The notes beneath the pieces are model-generated. The model was not told the origin of the DNA, made no database searches, and saw nothing but the letters and a program-made list of their open reading frames with translations. A DNA stretch of 64,000 bases from Phytophthora quininea (Eukaryota; Oomycota; Peronosporomycetes; Peronosporales; Peronosporaceae). A program made the position numbers and the translations under genes. Positions within the stretch are counted from its first letter, which is position 1, and each line of letters begins with the position of its first letter. This document shows, one piece after another, positions 1-10,600 of this stretch. The stretch covers positions 301,661-365,660 of the forward strand of contig JAAVTG010000542.1 in assembly GCA_011947345.1 (NCBI GenBank). The letters are read 5' to 3'.

Positions 1-445
1 AGTTTGTGTCCGCGAGTATGTGGGCTTGGAGTAGTCGCCACCTGGTGCAGATCACTGCAGCACCGATTGACAGGTGCTGGGAGATATTTTACACAGCAGC
101 AACCTGTCAGGTGACCGACCCTAAAAAGCGCTCTCACGCTCGGATCCTCGATCGATTGATCGACGCGTCGTATGGACGAACAGAGCAGGCGATCAAAACC
201 AACACAGTGGGGTAAGGCAAGCAAGGCGATCAAGGCAAGCCTTTGCGGACGACCATGCGGAGCGGTGGCGGGGTCAACTCCTCTGCGGCATCTGGCTTCG
301 CGGACGAGTCTCGTCGACCACCACGACAGGATGTGCGTCCGTCCACGACAATCGATGCGCTGCTCGCTTGTTGTCGTTGCAGTGGCACGCTTCGTCGATT
401 GCTCTGCTTCCGTGACGACGACGCCACCGCCTCCTGCTGCTGCTG
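1..445. repeat. Direct repeat copy 1 (upstream of pectate lyase)
   Basis: These 445 bp recur in the same orientation at 2684-3128 and look identical by eye. The match stops inside a CTG trinucleotide run. This copy lies about 215 bp upstream of the pectate lyase ATG and so probably includes its promoter region. The match runs off the left end of the window, so the real repeat may be longer. Reading frames inside it are short and unlike any family I know. Confidence 0.9.
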
Positions 446-513
446 CTGCTGCTGGGGACCTCTTCATCGCCACACTGTTCGCTCAGTTGACGCGGCAACA
501 GGAGTGCCATGAC

Positions 514-521
514 CCAACAGC

Positions 522-552
<31 letters not shown>

Positions 553-553
553 C
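514..553. repeat. CAACAG/CAGCAA microsatellite in the pectate lyase leader
   Basis: A run of CAACAG-type units lies about 110 bp upstream of the pectate lyase start codon. It follows a CTG run near 434-454. Both would lie in the 5' leader or proximal promoter. No coding role is evident. Confidence 0.7.
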
Positions 554-660
554 CAAACCAAAACGCAGACCCGCACCACTCTCATTGTTCAATTCGCGCT
601 CCCCGCAGCAAGCTACCAGCAGCAACTACTCCAACTACTACCCCACCAACCACTCCAGCC

Positions 661-1446
661 ATGGTCAACGCCTTCTCCGCCGTCGCCGTCGCGCTCGTCG
701 CCACCTCGGTCGTCGCCAATGCCGCCTCCATGCGCTCTGAGGCCGCCGCCATGCCCTCGGGTTCGTGGCCCTCCAGCAAGGGAACCGTCGCGTACTCCAA
801 GCCGTACACCGTCAAGAAGGGCGAGGTCTTCGACGGCGGCATGAAGACGTACGAGCGGTCCGACATCAAGTGTGGCGAGCAGAAGGAGAGCGGCAAGGAC
901 ACGGCCGTGTTCCTCGTGGAGGCCGGTGGCACCCTCAAGAACGTGATCATCGGCAAGAACCAAATGGAGGGCGTCCACTGCGAGCAGAGCGGCTGCACGA
1001 TCCAGAACGTGTGGTGGGACGACGTGTGCGAGGACGCGCTGAGCATCAAGGGCGGGTCGGCCAGCAGCGTGTCCAAGGTGATCGGCGGCGGCGCACGCAA
1101 GGCCGAGGACAAGGTGGTGCAGCACAACGGCCTGGGCACCGTCACCATCGAGGGCTTCTACGCCGAGGACTTCGGCAAGCTCTACCGCTCGTGCGGCACG
1201 TGCGGCGGCAAGTCGCGCAAGGTGAGCGTCAAGAACGTGTACGCCGTGAACGGCAAGAAGAGCCTCGTGACGGTGAACAAGAACTGGGGCGACCAGGCCA
1301 CCATCGAGAACGTCAAGATCAAGGGCAAGAAGATCGACGTGTGCGCGTGGTCGCAGGGCTCCACGTCGGGCGAGCCCAAGGAGCTGGGCGCCGGTCCGTC
1401 GGGCTCGCTCTGCCAGTACTCCACCAGCACCGTCACCTATGCGTAA
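661..1446 (+). CDS. Secreted pectate lyase, polysaccharide lyase family 3
   Basis: Predicted enzyme of 261 residues that cleaves de-esterified pectin by beta-elimination in the plant cell wall. The ATG at 661 is preferred because it opens a clear signal peptide (MVNAFSAVAVALVATSVVANA, cleavage near the last Ala), although the frame stays open upstream to 172. After a Ser/Ala-rich linker the mature part shows the PL3 pattern: KGEVFDGG, then many short beta-helix turns, an acidic Ca-site stretch WWDDVCEDALSIKGG, and HNGLGTV followed by YRSCGTCGG. About eight cysteines are spaced as in extracellular disulfide-bonded members. The length fits oomycete PL3 proteins. The frame is unbroken, unlike most other genes here. 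PL3 genes are usually clustered in Phytophthora; only one lies in this window. What I infer: cell-wall degradation during infection or saprotrophy. Confidence 0.93.
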   Translation: MVNAFSAVAVALVATSVVANAASMRSEAAAMPSGSWPSSKGTVAYSKPYTVKKGEVFDGGMKTYERSDIKCGEQKESGKDTAVFLVEAGGTLKNVIIGKNQMEGVHCEQSGCTIQNVWWDDVCEDALSIKGGSASSVSKVIGGGARKAEDKVVQHNGLGTVTIEGFYAEDFGKLYRSCGTCGGKSRKVSVKNVYAVNGKKSLVTVNKNWGDQATIENVKIKGKKIDVCAWSQGSTSGEPKELGAGPSGSLCQYSTSTVTYA

Positions 1447-1604
1447 GGCGTGCGCGACCTCGCGATCTCTGTGGTCATTTTACTCTGCCGCCGGCTCTTG
1501 TGCGAGTCGAGTGTGTTCTGTTGGTCGGTTTGCAGTCGGTTTACAGTAGTCCCTCCTTCGTGTCGTGGTTGAATCGTTTATTCGGAATCGAAATAGAAAG
1601 CTAG

Positions 1605-1656
1605 ATGTTTGGAACTCATGTTTGGAACTCATGCTTCGAACTCATGCTTGGAAACG
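1605..1656. repeat. 13-bp tandem repeat, four units
   Basis: Four consecutive 13-bp units of the form ATGTTTGGAACTC begin at 1605. The first two are identical and the last two have one to four changes. It lies about 160 bp after the pectate lyase stop codon, in its 3' flank. Confidence 0.85.
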
Positions 1657-1776
1657 CTCTCATCTAACGTTGGTACTTTTACTTTGAGCTCACGTACATG
1701 TAGCGTCCTGTCGACTACCGAAATGCTGGCGAACGAGCAGCTGATGCGGCCCACTAGGTCAAAGCACGCTACCCAT

Positions 1777-1807
1777 GACGCAAAGGTATTATCAATACCT
1801 TTGCGTC
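1777..1807. repeat. Perfect 14-bp-stem hairpin inside a longer imperfect palindrome
   Basis: GACGCAAAGGTATT is followed by a 3-base loop and its exact reverse complement. Pairing continues outward with a few mismatches over roughly 1764-1822. It could be the collapsed remnant of a fold-back MITE or a chance stem; no gene is adjacent. Confidence 0.75.
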
Positions 1808-2683
1808 GTGGCTAGCGTATTATAGTGCGATTGGTGCAAGAAACGTCTGCACCCCTGAACCAAGGTCTTACCTCGTCCACTGGATTAACGGCAGGACAGG
1901 ACGCATTTGAGGTCGGGCCCACTTGACTTGACAGAGGTGCGCGTTCTTCGAGCAGCAAATCGCGGCGGACGGCGGCGCACCTTCTCGCAGTCTTGCTGTT
2001 TTGCTAGTCACGCCGCCATACCAGCGTAGTGACTACGGTAGTCATCGGCGATCTCAACCATGCGTCATTTAATCGCTCGACCACCGCAGCTATCCATCGG
2101 ATTAAGGTCAAGCGAATTAATTGGCCAGGCTGATCGATCTTGCGAGTATTGCCGTCGGCCAGCCAGCACGGTGTGGTGTGTGATGCGACTGCAGGCGGTC
2201 GATGGCTGAAGTAGCCGCCGTGGTGGTGAATTTCGATCGGCCGTTGCAGGCATCGACCCAAAAGCGAAAGCGGGCGACGCTCCTCGCGTGCCTCGGGTGC
2301 AACCTTACTCTGCGCGCCAGACGGTCGAGGAGTCCATTTCTGCTGCCGCTCAAAACACGAATCGTGTAGCACGACAAATCCTAGCGCCAGGAGAATCAAT
2401 CGATCGCTGCCTCCAGGGACGCAACGCTCGACACAAAGTGCCTGGCACGCTGAGTCGCGACAGGTAAGGCCTATTCCCTTGAAGCACATGGATCTACGGC
2501 GAGAGGGCGTCGTGTCGTGGCTCAGCAATACTAGTTTACAGCAATTACTTGACTATACTAGCTGGGCAAAGATGCAGCCGTCTCAGCACGACGGACAGAG
2601 AGAAGCGCCGAGTTGGTAGCTGGGAAGATTCGCTCGGAGCGGTCACCACGCCGTTCGTTTGGTCTTTTTGCTGTTTGACGCCG

Positions 2684-3128
2684 AGTTTGTGTCCGCGAGT
2701 ATGTGGGCTTGGAGTAGTCGCCACCTGGTGCAGATCACTGCAGCACCGATTGACAGGTGCTGGGAGATATTTTACACAGCAGCAACCTGTCAGGTGACCG
2801 ACCCTAAAAAGCGCTCTCACGCTCGGATCCTCGATCGATTGATCGACGCGTCGTATGGACGAACAGAGCAGGCGATCAAAACCAACACAGTGGGGTAAGG
2901 CAAGCAAGGCGATCAAGGCAAGCCTTTGCGGACGACCATGCGGAGCGGTGGCGGGGTCAACTCCTCTGCGGCATCTGGCTTCGCGGACGAGTCTCGTCGA
3001 CCACCACGACAGGATGTGCGTCCGTCCACGACAATCGATGCGCTGCTCGCTTGTTGTCGTTGCAGTGGCACGCTTCGTCGATTGCTCTGCTTCCGTGACG
3101 ACGACGCCACCGCCTCCTGCTGCTGCTG
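2684..3128. repeat. Direct repeat copy 2 (upstream of the PLD-like gene)
   Basis: Second copy of the 445-bp block at 1-445, offset 2683. The copies part company inside the CTG run, after which this one enters the frame of the phospholipase D-like gene. It may supply that gene with the same upstream region as the pectate lyase. Confidence 0.9.
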
Positions 3129-4051
3129 TCGCTGCGGCAGGGCATGCCGTGGAAGTACACGCCGAAGAAGCCGAAAAAGTGGAGCGCGCAGGAGACGCTG
3201 CTCAGCGCAGCAACGCGAAGCTGTCTTCGCCGCTCGACAAGACTATCATTGCCAGAGACTCGCATCGCTCGTTGAGAGGGCTCAACCACCTCCTGCACCA
3301 CCGCAACGAGCCGCGGGTCAAGCAGGGTCGCCCGCGGCAGTACGCCATCTCGGCCGCGGCCGCCAAGATTCGGGTACGAATGGTGCTAGACGACAAGCCC
3401 GTCACCGCCTACAGCTTCGAGACGCTGGCGAAAGTGGCGGGGATGCCGCGGTCAACGTACAGGACGTACCACGGCGAGATCGTCGCGGAGATGAACCTCA
3501 TGGAGCACGATAAAGAGGACTGGTGGGCCGAGGACTCCAGAGGCCAGGCGACGCTGTTGGAGCTCATCCAGGCCGCGAAGACGTCTCTCCACACTCGATA
3601 TTCGAGTGGACGCATCTGAGGCTGGCCCAGGAAGTAGTGGAAAGGTTTAGGAAGGGCGTCCGCGTCATCGTCTGGACGAACCCGTGGCTGTGGACCCGGG
3701 ACAGCCGGCCGATTTTCGAGCTGCTGATCAACAACGGGGTCCCGGTGTACACGCCGCAGTCACAGAAGTCGTACAAAAGTCCACACGAAGCTGCTAATCG
3801 TCGACGGAAGCTTGATCCACAACGGTAGCTCGAATTGGACCGGAGGTGGAGTGGATCAGGACAAAGGCACCGTGTCGGCGTCGGGGAACATCGTGCAAGC
3901 AAAGGCGGCGAACGAAGAATATAACCAGCTCGTCTACAGTCCCGACAAAGCCAAACAGAACATCGCGCGCATCCTGGTGCATTGCGAAGCGGGGGTTCTT
4001 GTGCGGGACATCGACGCCGTCGACCAGCATGTTCTTGCTCGCAGTACTTGA
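2855..4051 (+). pseudogene. Phospholipase D-like (HKD motif) protein, frame broken
   Basis: Three overlapping frames together describe one PLD-superfamily protein. Frame one (2855-3619) has an Ala-rich start, a basic stretch, a helix-turn-helix-like segment (KVAGMPRSTYRTYH) and the start of a PLDc domain (LLELIQAAKTSLHTRYS). Frame two (about 3600-3770) carries the central strand and helix (LAQEVVERFRKGVRVIVWTNP). Frame three (3776-4051) carries the HKD signature: VHTKLLIVDG, then IHNGSSNWT, giving His, Lys, Asp and the trailing GSxN. Only one HKD motif is visible, as in single-domain PLDc_2 proteins that dimerise, so activity as nuclease, lipase or phosphotransferase cannot be decided. The first part overlaps the duplicated block, so the true start may be near 3143 or elsewhere. 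Two frame shifts (near 3600 and 3770) either inactivate it or are consensus errors. Confidence 0.65.
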
Positions 4052-4147
4052 CTTCACAGATCGGCCTTGCTTCAGCTTAGTACTAAATTTTAAAAAATTA
4101 AAAAATTATAAATAAGCGGCGGGCCGTCTACATATAGAAGTTCCGGC
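4052..4147. promoter_or_regulatory. AT-rich spacer before the deubiquitinase gene
   Basis: Short spacer with an A/T-rich stretch (4083-4115, including ATTATAAATAAG) ahead of the first frame of the large protease gene. It may hold the upstream gene's 3' end and a core promoter, but no defined oomycete initiator element was confirmed. Confidence 0.3.
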
Positions 4148-4608
4148 ATGGGGCACTATGAGTTCGTCGCGGGGCTCGAGGTCACGTACGGCAACGCGCT
4201 TGCTACCGGCGGCGGCTTCCACCGCGTGACGACCGTCGAGGCGCGGCTGCCGAGGTGTCTCCGCTCACGTATCTCTGGTACAAGCTGGCCGCGGGCGGCT
4301 CCGAGTCTTCCGAGACGCCCAGCGCCGTCACGCACCTGCGAGTGGGCTCGGAGCGCCCTCCAGAGGACGATGCGTCCTGGACCAAGCTGGACAAATCGCT
4401 GGACCGATCCCGAGGATGCTTCCTGTGGTTCAAGAGCGCCCCCTTCACAGCGCCAGCGTCCCCACGACGCAGAGCAACCAGCCGCTGCCGCTCAAGGAGA
4501 TCCGAGTGGCGCGGGACGTTAAAGACATCCCCGAAGGCTTCGAGCACCTGGAGGAGCCTCTCATCAGCCAGGAAGGCGACAGTACGACTGGTCCTAATGA
4601 GGTTTTAA
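4148..4608 (+). other. MABP-like beta-prism region of the deubiquitinase
   Basis: N-terminal module with repeated hydrophobic and LDKSL-type motifs: VTHLRV, SWTKLDKSLDRS and CFLWFKSAP, then LKEIRVARDVKDIPEGFEHLEEPL in the next frame. This alternation of a start-strand, a 'kLdksLn'-type turn and an 'fLwfk'-type strand is characteristic of MABP domains (MVB12-associated beta-prism), which bind membranes in ESCRT-I and DENN proteins. Its fusion to a C19 protease is unusual. It could instead belong to a separate upstream gene, since the 4640-4709 gap is not bridged by any frame I trust. Confidence 0.5.
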
Positions 4609-7600
4609 CGGGGGAGCTAACATTCTGCTTGGTATGTTGATGATCAGAGGAACTGCGCACCTATTTGTGTTTCCGCCGACTCGTGAGTGAAGACTTCAGC
4701 GGCTCCAAGTGGTCCATTCTGAACCAAAAGCAGGCAACTGGATCGACGTTAAGGACCTGTCATCCAACAAGTGGAGTGTGGCGCAGATCTTGCAGCACTC
4801 TCCCAGCGAGATCCGCGTGCATATTCCTACCTGGCGGAAGGGGAGGGACGAGTTCTTGTCGAAAGCCACTTGCCGCAATCGCGTGGCCAAGCTTGGGACG
4901 CACACGAATGTGTACATGTCCCCGGCCTACCCGTTCCCGCGCAAACAGGGCAGTGCCTGGAGCGCAGGCATGAAGGAGCTGCAACAAGCACGGGAACAGT
5001 TTGACAAGTACTTTTACGACCGAGAGAAACAGGCGACGTATCTCCCGCGGCTTTTGATCCCGTTCGTCGAGAAATCGCTGCTGTGCACGTTCCTGTCGAG
5101 CGAACTCGCAGATGAAATGAACAAGTTCCATCAGCATGTGCTGAAGAATATTGTGGCGTGTATGCTGGGGAAAGACGCCAACAGCGTTATGTTGTCCATG
5201 CTGTCACTGCTGCGGATGATCCTGAACGGACACAGCTCGTGCATGTTCTTTTACGTCAAGTACCCTGGGAGCTATACAGCTGCCAAGTATCAGCGGCTGG
5301 TGTATACCTCATATTTGGTGAGCCCGGATGCGCTGGCAACGATTCCAACGCGCCACCCGTGCCGATCTTTCTACTACATTGATAACGTGGATTTATTTGT
5401 CCAAGCGGGAGGCTTTCGTGTGATCCTCCAGCGCCTGACTTGTCCGGACATTGAGCTAACTGAGGTACTGCTGTATTGCACGATCCTCAACGAAGCGAAA
5501 CCTTGTTTAGCCCAGCAAAAGCGACGCCGAAGCTCGTCCTCCAGTCGACGCCGTCAAACAACTGATGTTCAGATTGAGGATTTCTTTCGGGACTTTTTGA
5601 ACGCTACCTTCACACGGTTACGACATATGAGTGGAGAGGAGCTAAAGGACGATGATGGGCTCATTGACCAGATCGTTGGTGTTGTGGATTCGCTTTGTAG
5701 GGATGGTTTGCTGCTAGGAGGCAGCAACGTGGAGGCCGACGTGGATGAATTGGCTAGCATAGAGATTGCGAATGCGTCGTGCGACGTGGATTTTGCCGAG
5801 TCCATCGAGGTTTTCCACTTGGATCTCTCTAAGAAGTTTATCTGTTGCCCTTATTTGGCCCAACGCTTACTGGGAATATCGCGCATCAACAACTTGATCA
5901 CCATGGCGCAGCGGAAGGACACCCTTCAGAGGAAAGCGAGTTTGAGTTTGCGGCGTAACTCATCGTCGACGATTAGTACGACGTCATCGCTGAGTGCAAG
6001 TACTACGTCGTCCTCAAAGGTTTCAGCTTCTGGGAGCCAGCCTATGACCAAGTGGCTGCGTACAAAGTACATTGTGGAGTGGTTGGCGGCGTCAGATATC
6101 TTGGAGGTGATATTAGGGGATCGAGAGAGCTGTGCAAAGTACTCTCTTCAAGAGAGCACCCACTTGGAGATTCTCAAGCGCTCTAAAAGATGTTCGGGTT
6201 TGTTGCGGCACACGGTCTCTTAACGGAGCAGCATATCGTACTCATGTGGAAAATGGCGATGAATCAACTTAGGTCGGGGAGAAGAACTGTCTTTGACGTT
6301 CTGATATCGCTTTGCAATGTACTGTCAGCTGATCTGATGGATGTTGTCGTGGTCCTGTTGACACAAGTCCCCTTGGGCGATTATGACGAACTGATTGTAA
6401 ACTTCATCAAGCGTGTAATTACGATTGCATCGAAACTTGTAGTCGAGTCGGAAACGACTGGCTTCAAGATGTCACTCGTCTTTGGTCAGCGCTGCTTCTG
6501 GATCAAAGAATAAGCTCAGTGCAAATGCTCAAAAGACGTCGAGGTGCTTAGCAAAGTGGTAAGCTTGTGCTGTACTCTACTTTGGAACGCGATACTGCAA
6601 TGCGATGCGTCCGACGGGACAAGTAATGCTTCAGGGTTGCGTGGGTCAATGCGAGCTGAAGTTGAGTCGGCGCTTGCGGACTCCTTGAATCACGTGCAAA
6701 AGTTGTGGCTTTCGGCAGGGTCTTCGTCGTCGCCTTCGGGGAAGGAGCAGCAACAGTTGTTAAGTGATTACTTGCGGAAGTGCGCGGAGAATATTAAAAA
6801 TGGGGCTCTGGTGGAGACGTCGATGAGCTTGATTCAACGTATTGTGGATGGCTATGGTGGGAGCTCGTCCTCTTTGTCTGCTTCGACTCTGTCGCTGACA
6901 AGGGCAAGTTCTCAACCTCCCACCACAGCTAATGAACTGATGAAAGAGCTCAATAATGCACACAGCATCGTGGCAGTTATTGTTAATTCGATCAAGATCT
7001 TCGTCACTAACTCCGACCTCGAGAGTCGGGCAAAGATTGCCCACCTAGACGGCATCCAGAAGCGCTTATCTTTCCTGGGATACATCGTGACAAAGTCTGA
7101 TTTAAAGCTTCCCTTTGACGCTGTCTGTCAGTTGTGGGGTTGTTTTGACGCCGCTGAAAGCAGCAAAGAAGAACGCGAAGTGTTCTTTGCATGGTTTACG
7201 ACGGTCATCCCTGACCCAAACAACTTTGTTCACCGAGCATATTCAGGTCACACTGGGTTTTCCGAAGCTGTGGTAGGTGAGATTTTTCAATCGCTGATCG
7301 GGGGCAGAGTTCATCACCGATTCGTTTGGACATGAAGACGATGAGTAAACAGTCATTTTGGGCTCTGGAGAGGTTGTTTCGGTTTGTCAACATGAGCACT
7401 AAACGACTCTCCTGTACTGCAGTCGTTGGAAGTGCATCTCAGCGGAGTGAGAGCGTTTCGGGCGAAAAGGATAAAGAAGATCTGTTTGTAGTAGAGGCGA
7501 TGGATTTGCAAGGTCTTGAAACTCTATATGATGTAGCGCTTCGTGCCGAGGACGACTCTGTCAGTGAACAAGCGATTAACTATCTGATTTATTTGCAGCT

Positions 7601-10600
7601 ACATGTTGGGTCGAAGCTTGTGCGGCGCGAGGTATGGTCCGACTTCGTGGAAATCTGTCTCTGGCGGTTAAACGAGAAGATGAAAGGCAAAATTGACGCG
7701 TCAAACACACGAGAGGTTCTCCGGCTGTTGGTATTACTGAGTACCTTTCTCCATCAGTCAGTTGTACAGGCTCCAAATACTACTGGGGCATTTGATGGTC
7801 CCGAAGAGCTGACAGTTTACGTTCGTACACAAGACGGTCGAGTTGCCGCACCCTTTCGATATCACTTGCGACGAACCTCGTTAGTGTCAGAGCTCCGTGA
7901 TCGGATCGCGAAAGATACTAGCCACCCGGCTGACCGAGTGCGCATCGTGAACTCGTTAAAGACAAAGCTAACGGCTCAAGGCCATGGAAAATTCACTCTT
8001 GAGAAAGCGCGCGTTTTTACTGGCCACCACTCGGGGAAGATCTCGTTAGCACAGACAGCTCCTACGCCCTCTCGCAAGATTACCAAGCAAGTCAACTATG
8101 TTGAAGCGATTCTGTTATCAAAAGTCGAAAGCGACACCAGCGGGCATGTCAATCGCAGTGTGTTGGACTTTCACGGCGCAGCTGGCTCTGCTTCTGTAGT
8201 CGGGGGTGCTGGGAACAACAGTAGCACTGAGTGCGACTGGCACGCTATTAAGTCGGAGGTATCAGGAAACGATACGTGGCTGCAATTGTTGTTCAGCTTT
8301 CTATCATACAATGACGGGATCTCGGATGAGGCGTGGAAAGTGTTGAAGTTACTCACTACAGACGAGGACATGGAGAAGCAAATGCGGACGTTGAATAGCG
8401 TGCTGGCTATTGACGGTTCGATTCGTAAGACCCCAGATTCATTTGATTGGGACCTCCTCTTAGACTCTACATGTCCTCCAAAACTGTTGTATCAGCTGGA
8501 ACTGGTAGAAACATTTGCTCTTTGTGGCGATAGGCATCACTTAAGTGGCGAAGACGATGTGGATGAAGATCATGTGGGGGAAATTCAGTTACCGGTGCGA
8601 GCATTAATGGGGTCGATGCTTTGATTGGTGTTGTTAATGTTTGGAGTTCTTCTTTTCTGAAACTTGGTGGTCGAGTGCAGCTGGAGCAGTTCATACTGTC
8701 GTCGAGTCCAAGTCAGTTACTTGTCCATGGAGAACTGTCAGTGATGTGTCTGTCCAAGTTGCTCAAACTTCTTCGACACTTTATATTAGTGGAGTCGAAG
8801 ACGGCGGAAGAGAACGGTGAGGTAGTCATGAGAGACCACCAAAAGCTGATTCACCAACTCCTAGAAGCATTGCATAGTCTCCAGACTATTGAAAAGGCCT
8901 CTGAGGAAACAGCAACTTCTACAGTGAGTCCAGGAAATGCATCGTCACAACCCCAAGGCGTGCACGTTAGCGGAGGAGACAAATCGAACTCTCCGTTGCC
9001 ATCGTGTTTGACAGCGTATGCCCGTCCACAGCTCGTAGACCCCGACAATGTTGACGATATCCCGAATGACGCCTATTTGATGACAAGGCTGCTGTCATGC
9101 ATTGCAACGTGCGCTTTGGTGGCTGGTCAAGACACTCTCCTTCTTTTGAAAGCTGTCCTGGCTACGGCCAGATCTTCCTAAACTGTTTGGTTGGAAGTCG
9201 CTTCAAACCTGTTCGATTAGAAGCTGCTAGTGCAATCGCATCTCTGGCAACGACAAGGAACAAGCTCCAGGAAGACCGAGTAGCGTGCTGCAACTTTTTC
9301 CTTCAGCTGTTGGGAGAGTTTACCGGGTCGGTGAGCGATGAAGAGTACTACAATGTGTTCATCCTGCTGGTTACCAGTGCGGAGGACTTGACGAAATTCC
9401 CTATCCTGCCATCCTGCCAAATGCTGTGCCGCCGGATTAAGGCGTTTGATATTGAAGATGATGTGCGCGAAGCCATTACAGCTACCACGGTTTCTCGAAG
9501 AAGAAATGGCGGTAACTTGTCGCCTGGCATCGTTTCACGGGCCGCAGACGCGCTTCTGGAAGGGCAATTGTCGACGCTGCTTGCCATCATCAAGCGAATC
9601 CCTGCGGTTTTAGCCGACGGGGTCCTAGACGTCCCGTGTGACGGGCGTAGTTTGCGCGAAGTTGTATCGCCCACACTTCATGAGAAGGAAGGGATCTTGC
9701 ATGAGCTTTTCCACAAGTGTCTGTTTGCCACTCCAGAAAACAGGATGAATGGGGATCTCCAGATGGAGAAAATAATGGGGATGCTGCCGATCCGTTGCGG
9801 GCCTCTTCGACCTCTCAATATTATCTGCAACAGCCCAAGTGCTGCAGCGATTCATGTCGCGGTGTCGCTTTCGACCTCCTTGCTGAATTGTCAATCGACA
9901 ATACGGAGGGGCTTCGCTTTTTGCTTACACAAATGGCAAATCAGCATTCTCTCGAGCGCCCACAGGAGCCTGTCGTGGCTACGTCAGCGACATCAACGTC
10001 GAAGCATAAGAGTGCAAAAGCTGCGAAAGACCACCTGTTGCTGCGGGGAAATACGTGGGCTTGAAGAACCTTGGGTGCACTTGCTACCTCAATTCAACAA
10101 TCCAAAGCTTCTTTATGATGCCACGGTTCCGTCGGCAAGTCTTGCGCCTTCAATCGGATGGTAACTTAAGTGGCAGTGATCGTACTGAGGCGAAAACTCT
10201 GACGTATGAACTGCAGTCGCTGTTTGCACATCTCGAGGGTAGCGCGAAGCCCTACTATAATCCACGCCCATTCACCCGAGCAATGAAGACGTGGGATGGT
10301 GAAAGTGTGGATGTGAATGTCCAGCAAGATGCCAGCGAATTCCTGACGTCGTTCTTCCAACAAATTGAGTCCGAGATGAATGGCATCAGTGGTGGAAGTG
10401 ACCACTTCAGTAGTGACGAGAACATCCTCAACACATTCTTCGGCGGGGAATTTAGCAACGAGCTCGTTGCAGAGGGAGATCGCTACAGCGAACGGTTTGA
10501 GCCCTTCCACTTTATCTCTGTACCCGTTCGTGATCGGAAAACCTGACCGAGTCTCTTGATGGGTGGGTAGAAGGAGAAAAGGTGAGCTACACATGGGAGA

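Larger units (their letters stand above)
1447..2683. other. Intergenic region without a recognised gene
   Basis: About 1.2 kb between the pectate lyase stop and the second repeat copy. It holds the 13-bp tandem repeat and the 31-nt perfect hairpin listed separately. Open frames up to about 174 codons occur on the minus strand (2004-2528), but their composition and overlapping alternatives look like chance. I recognise no protein or RNA gene. Confidence 0.5.

Noticed and set aside
765..1604. 279-codon Arg/Gln-rich ORF and minus-strand ORFs over the pectate lyase
   Set aside because: Shadows of the pectate lyase frame; composition typical of out-of-frame reading of GC3-rich DNA.
2004..2528. 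174-codon minus-strand ORF in the spacer after the pectate lyase
   Set aside because: Overlaps two other minus-strand ORFs, has no recognisable domain and no supporting context.
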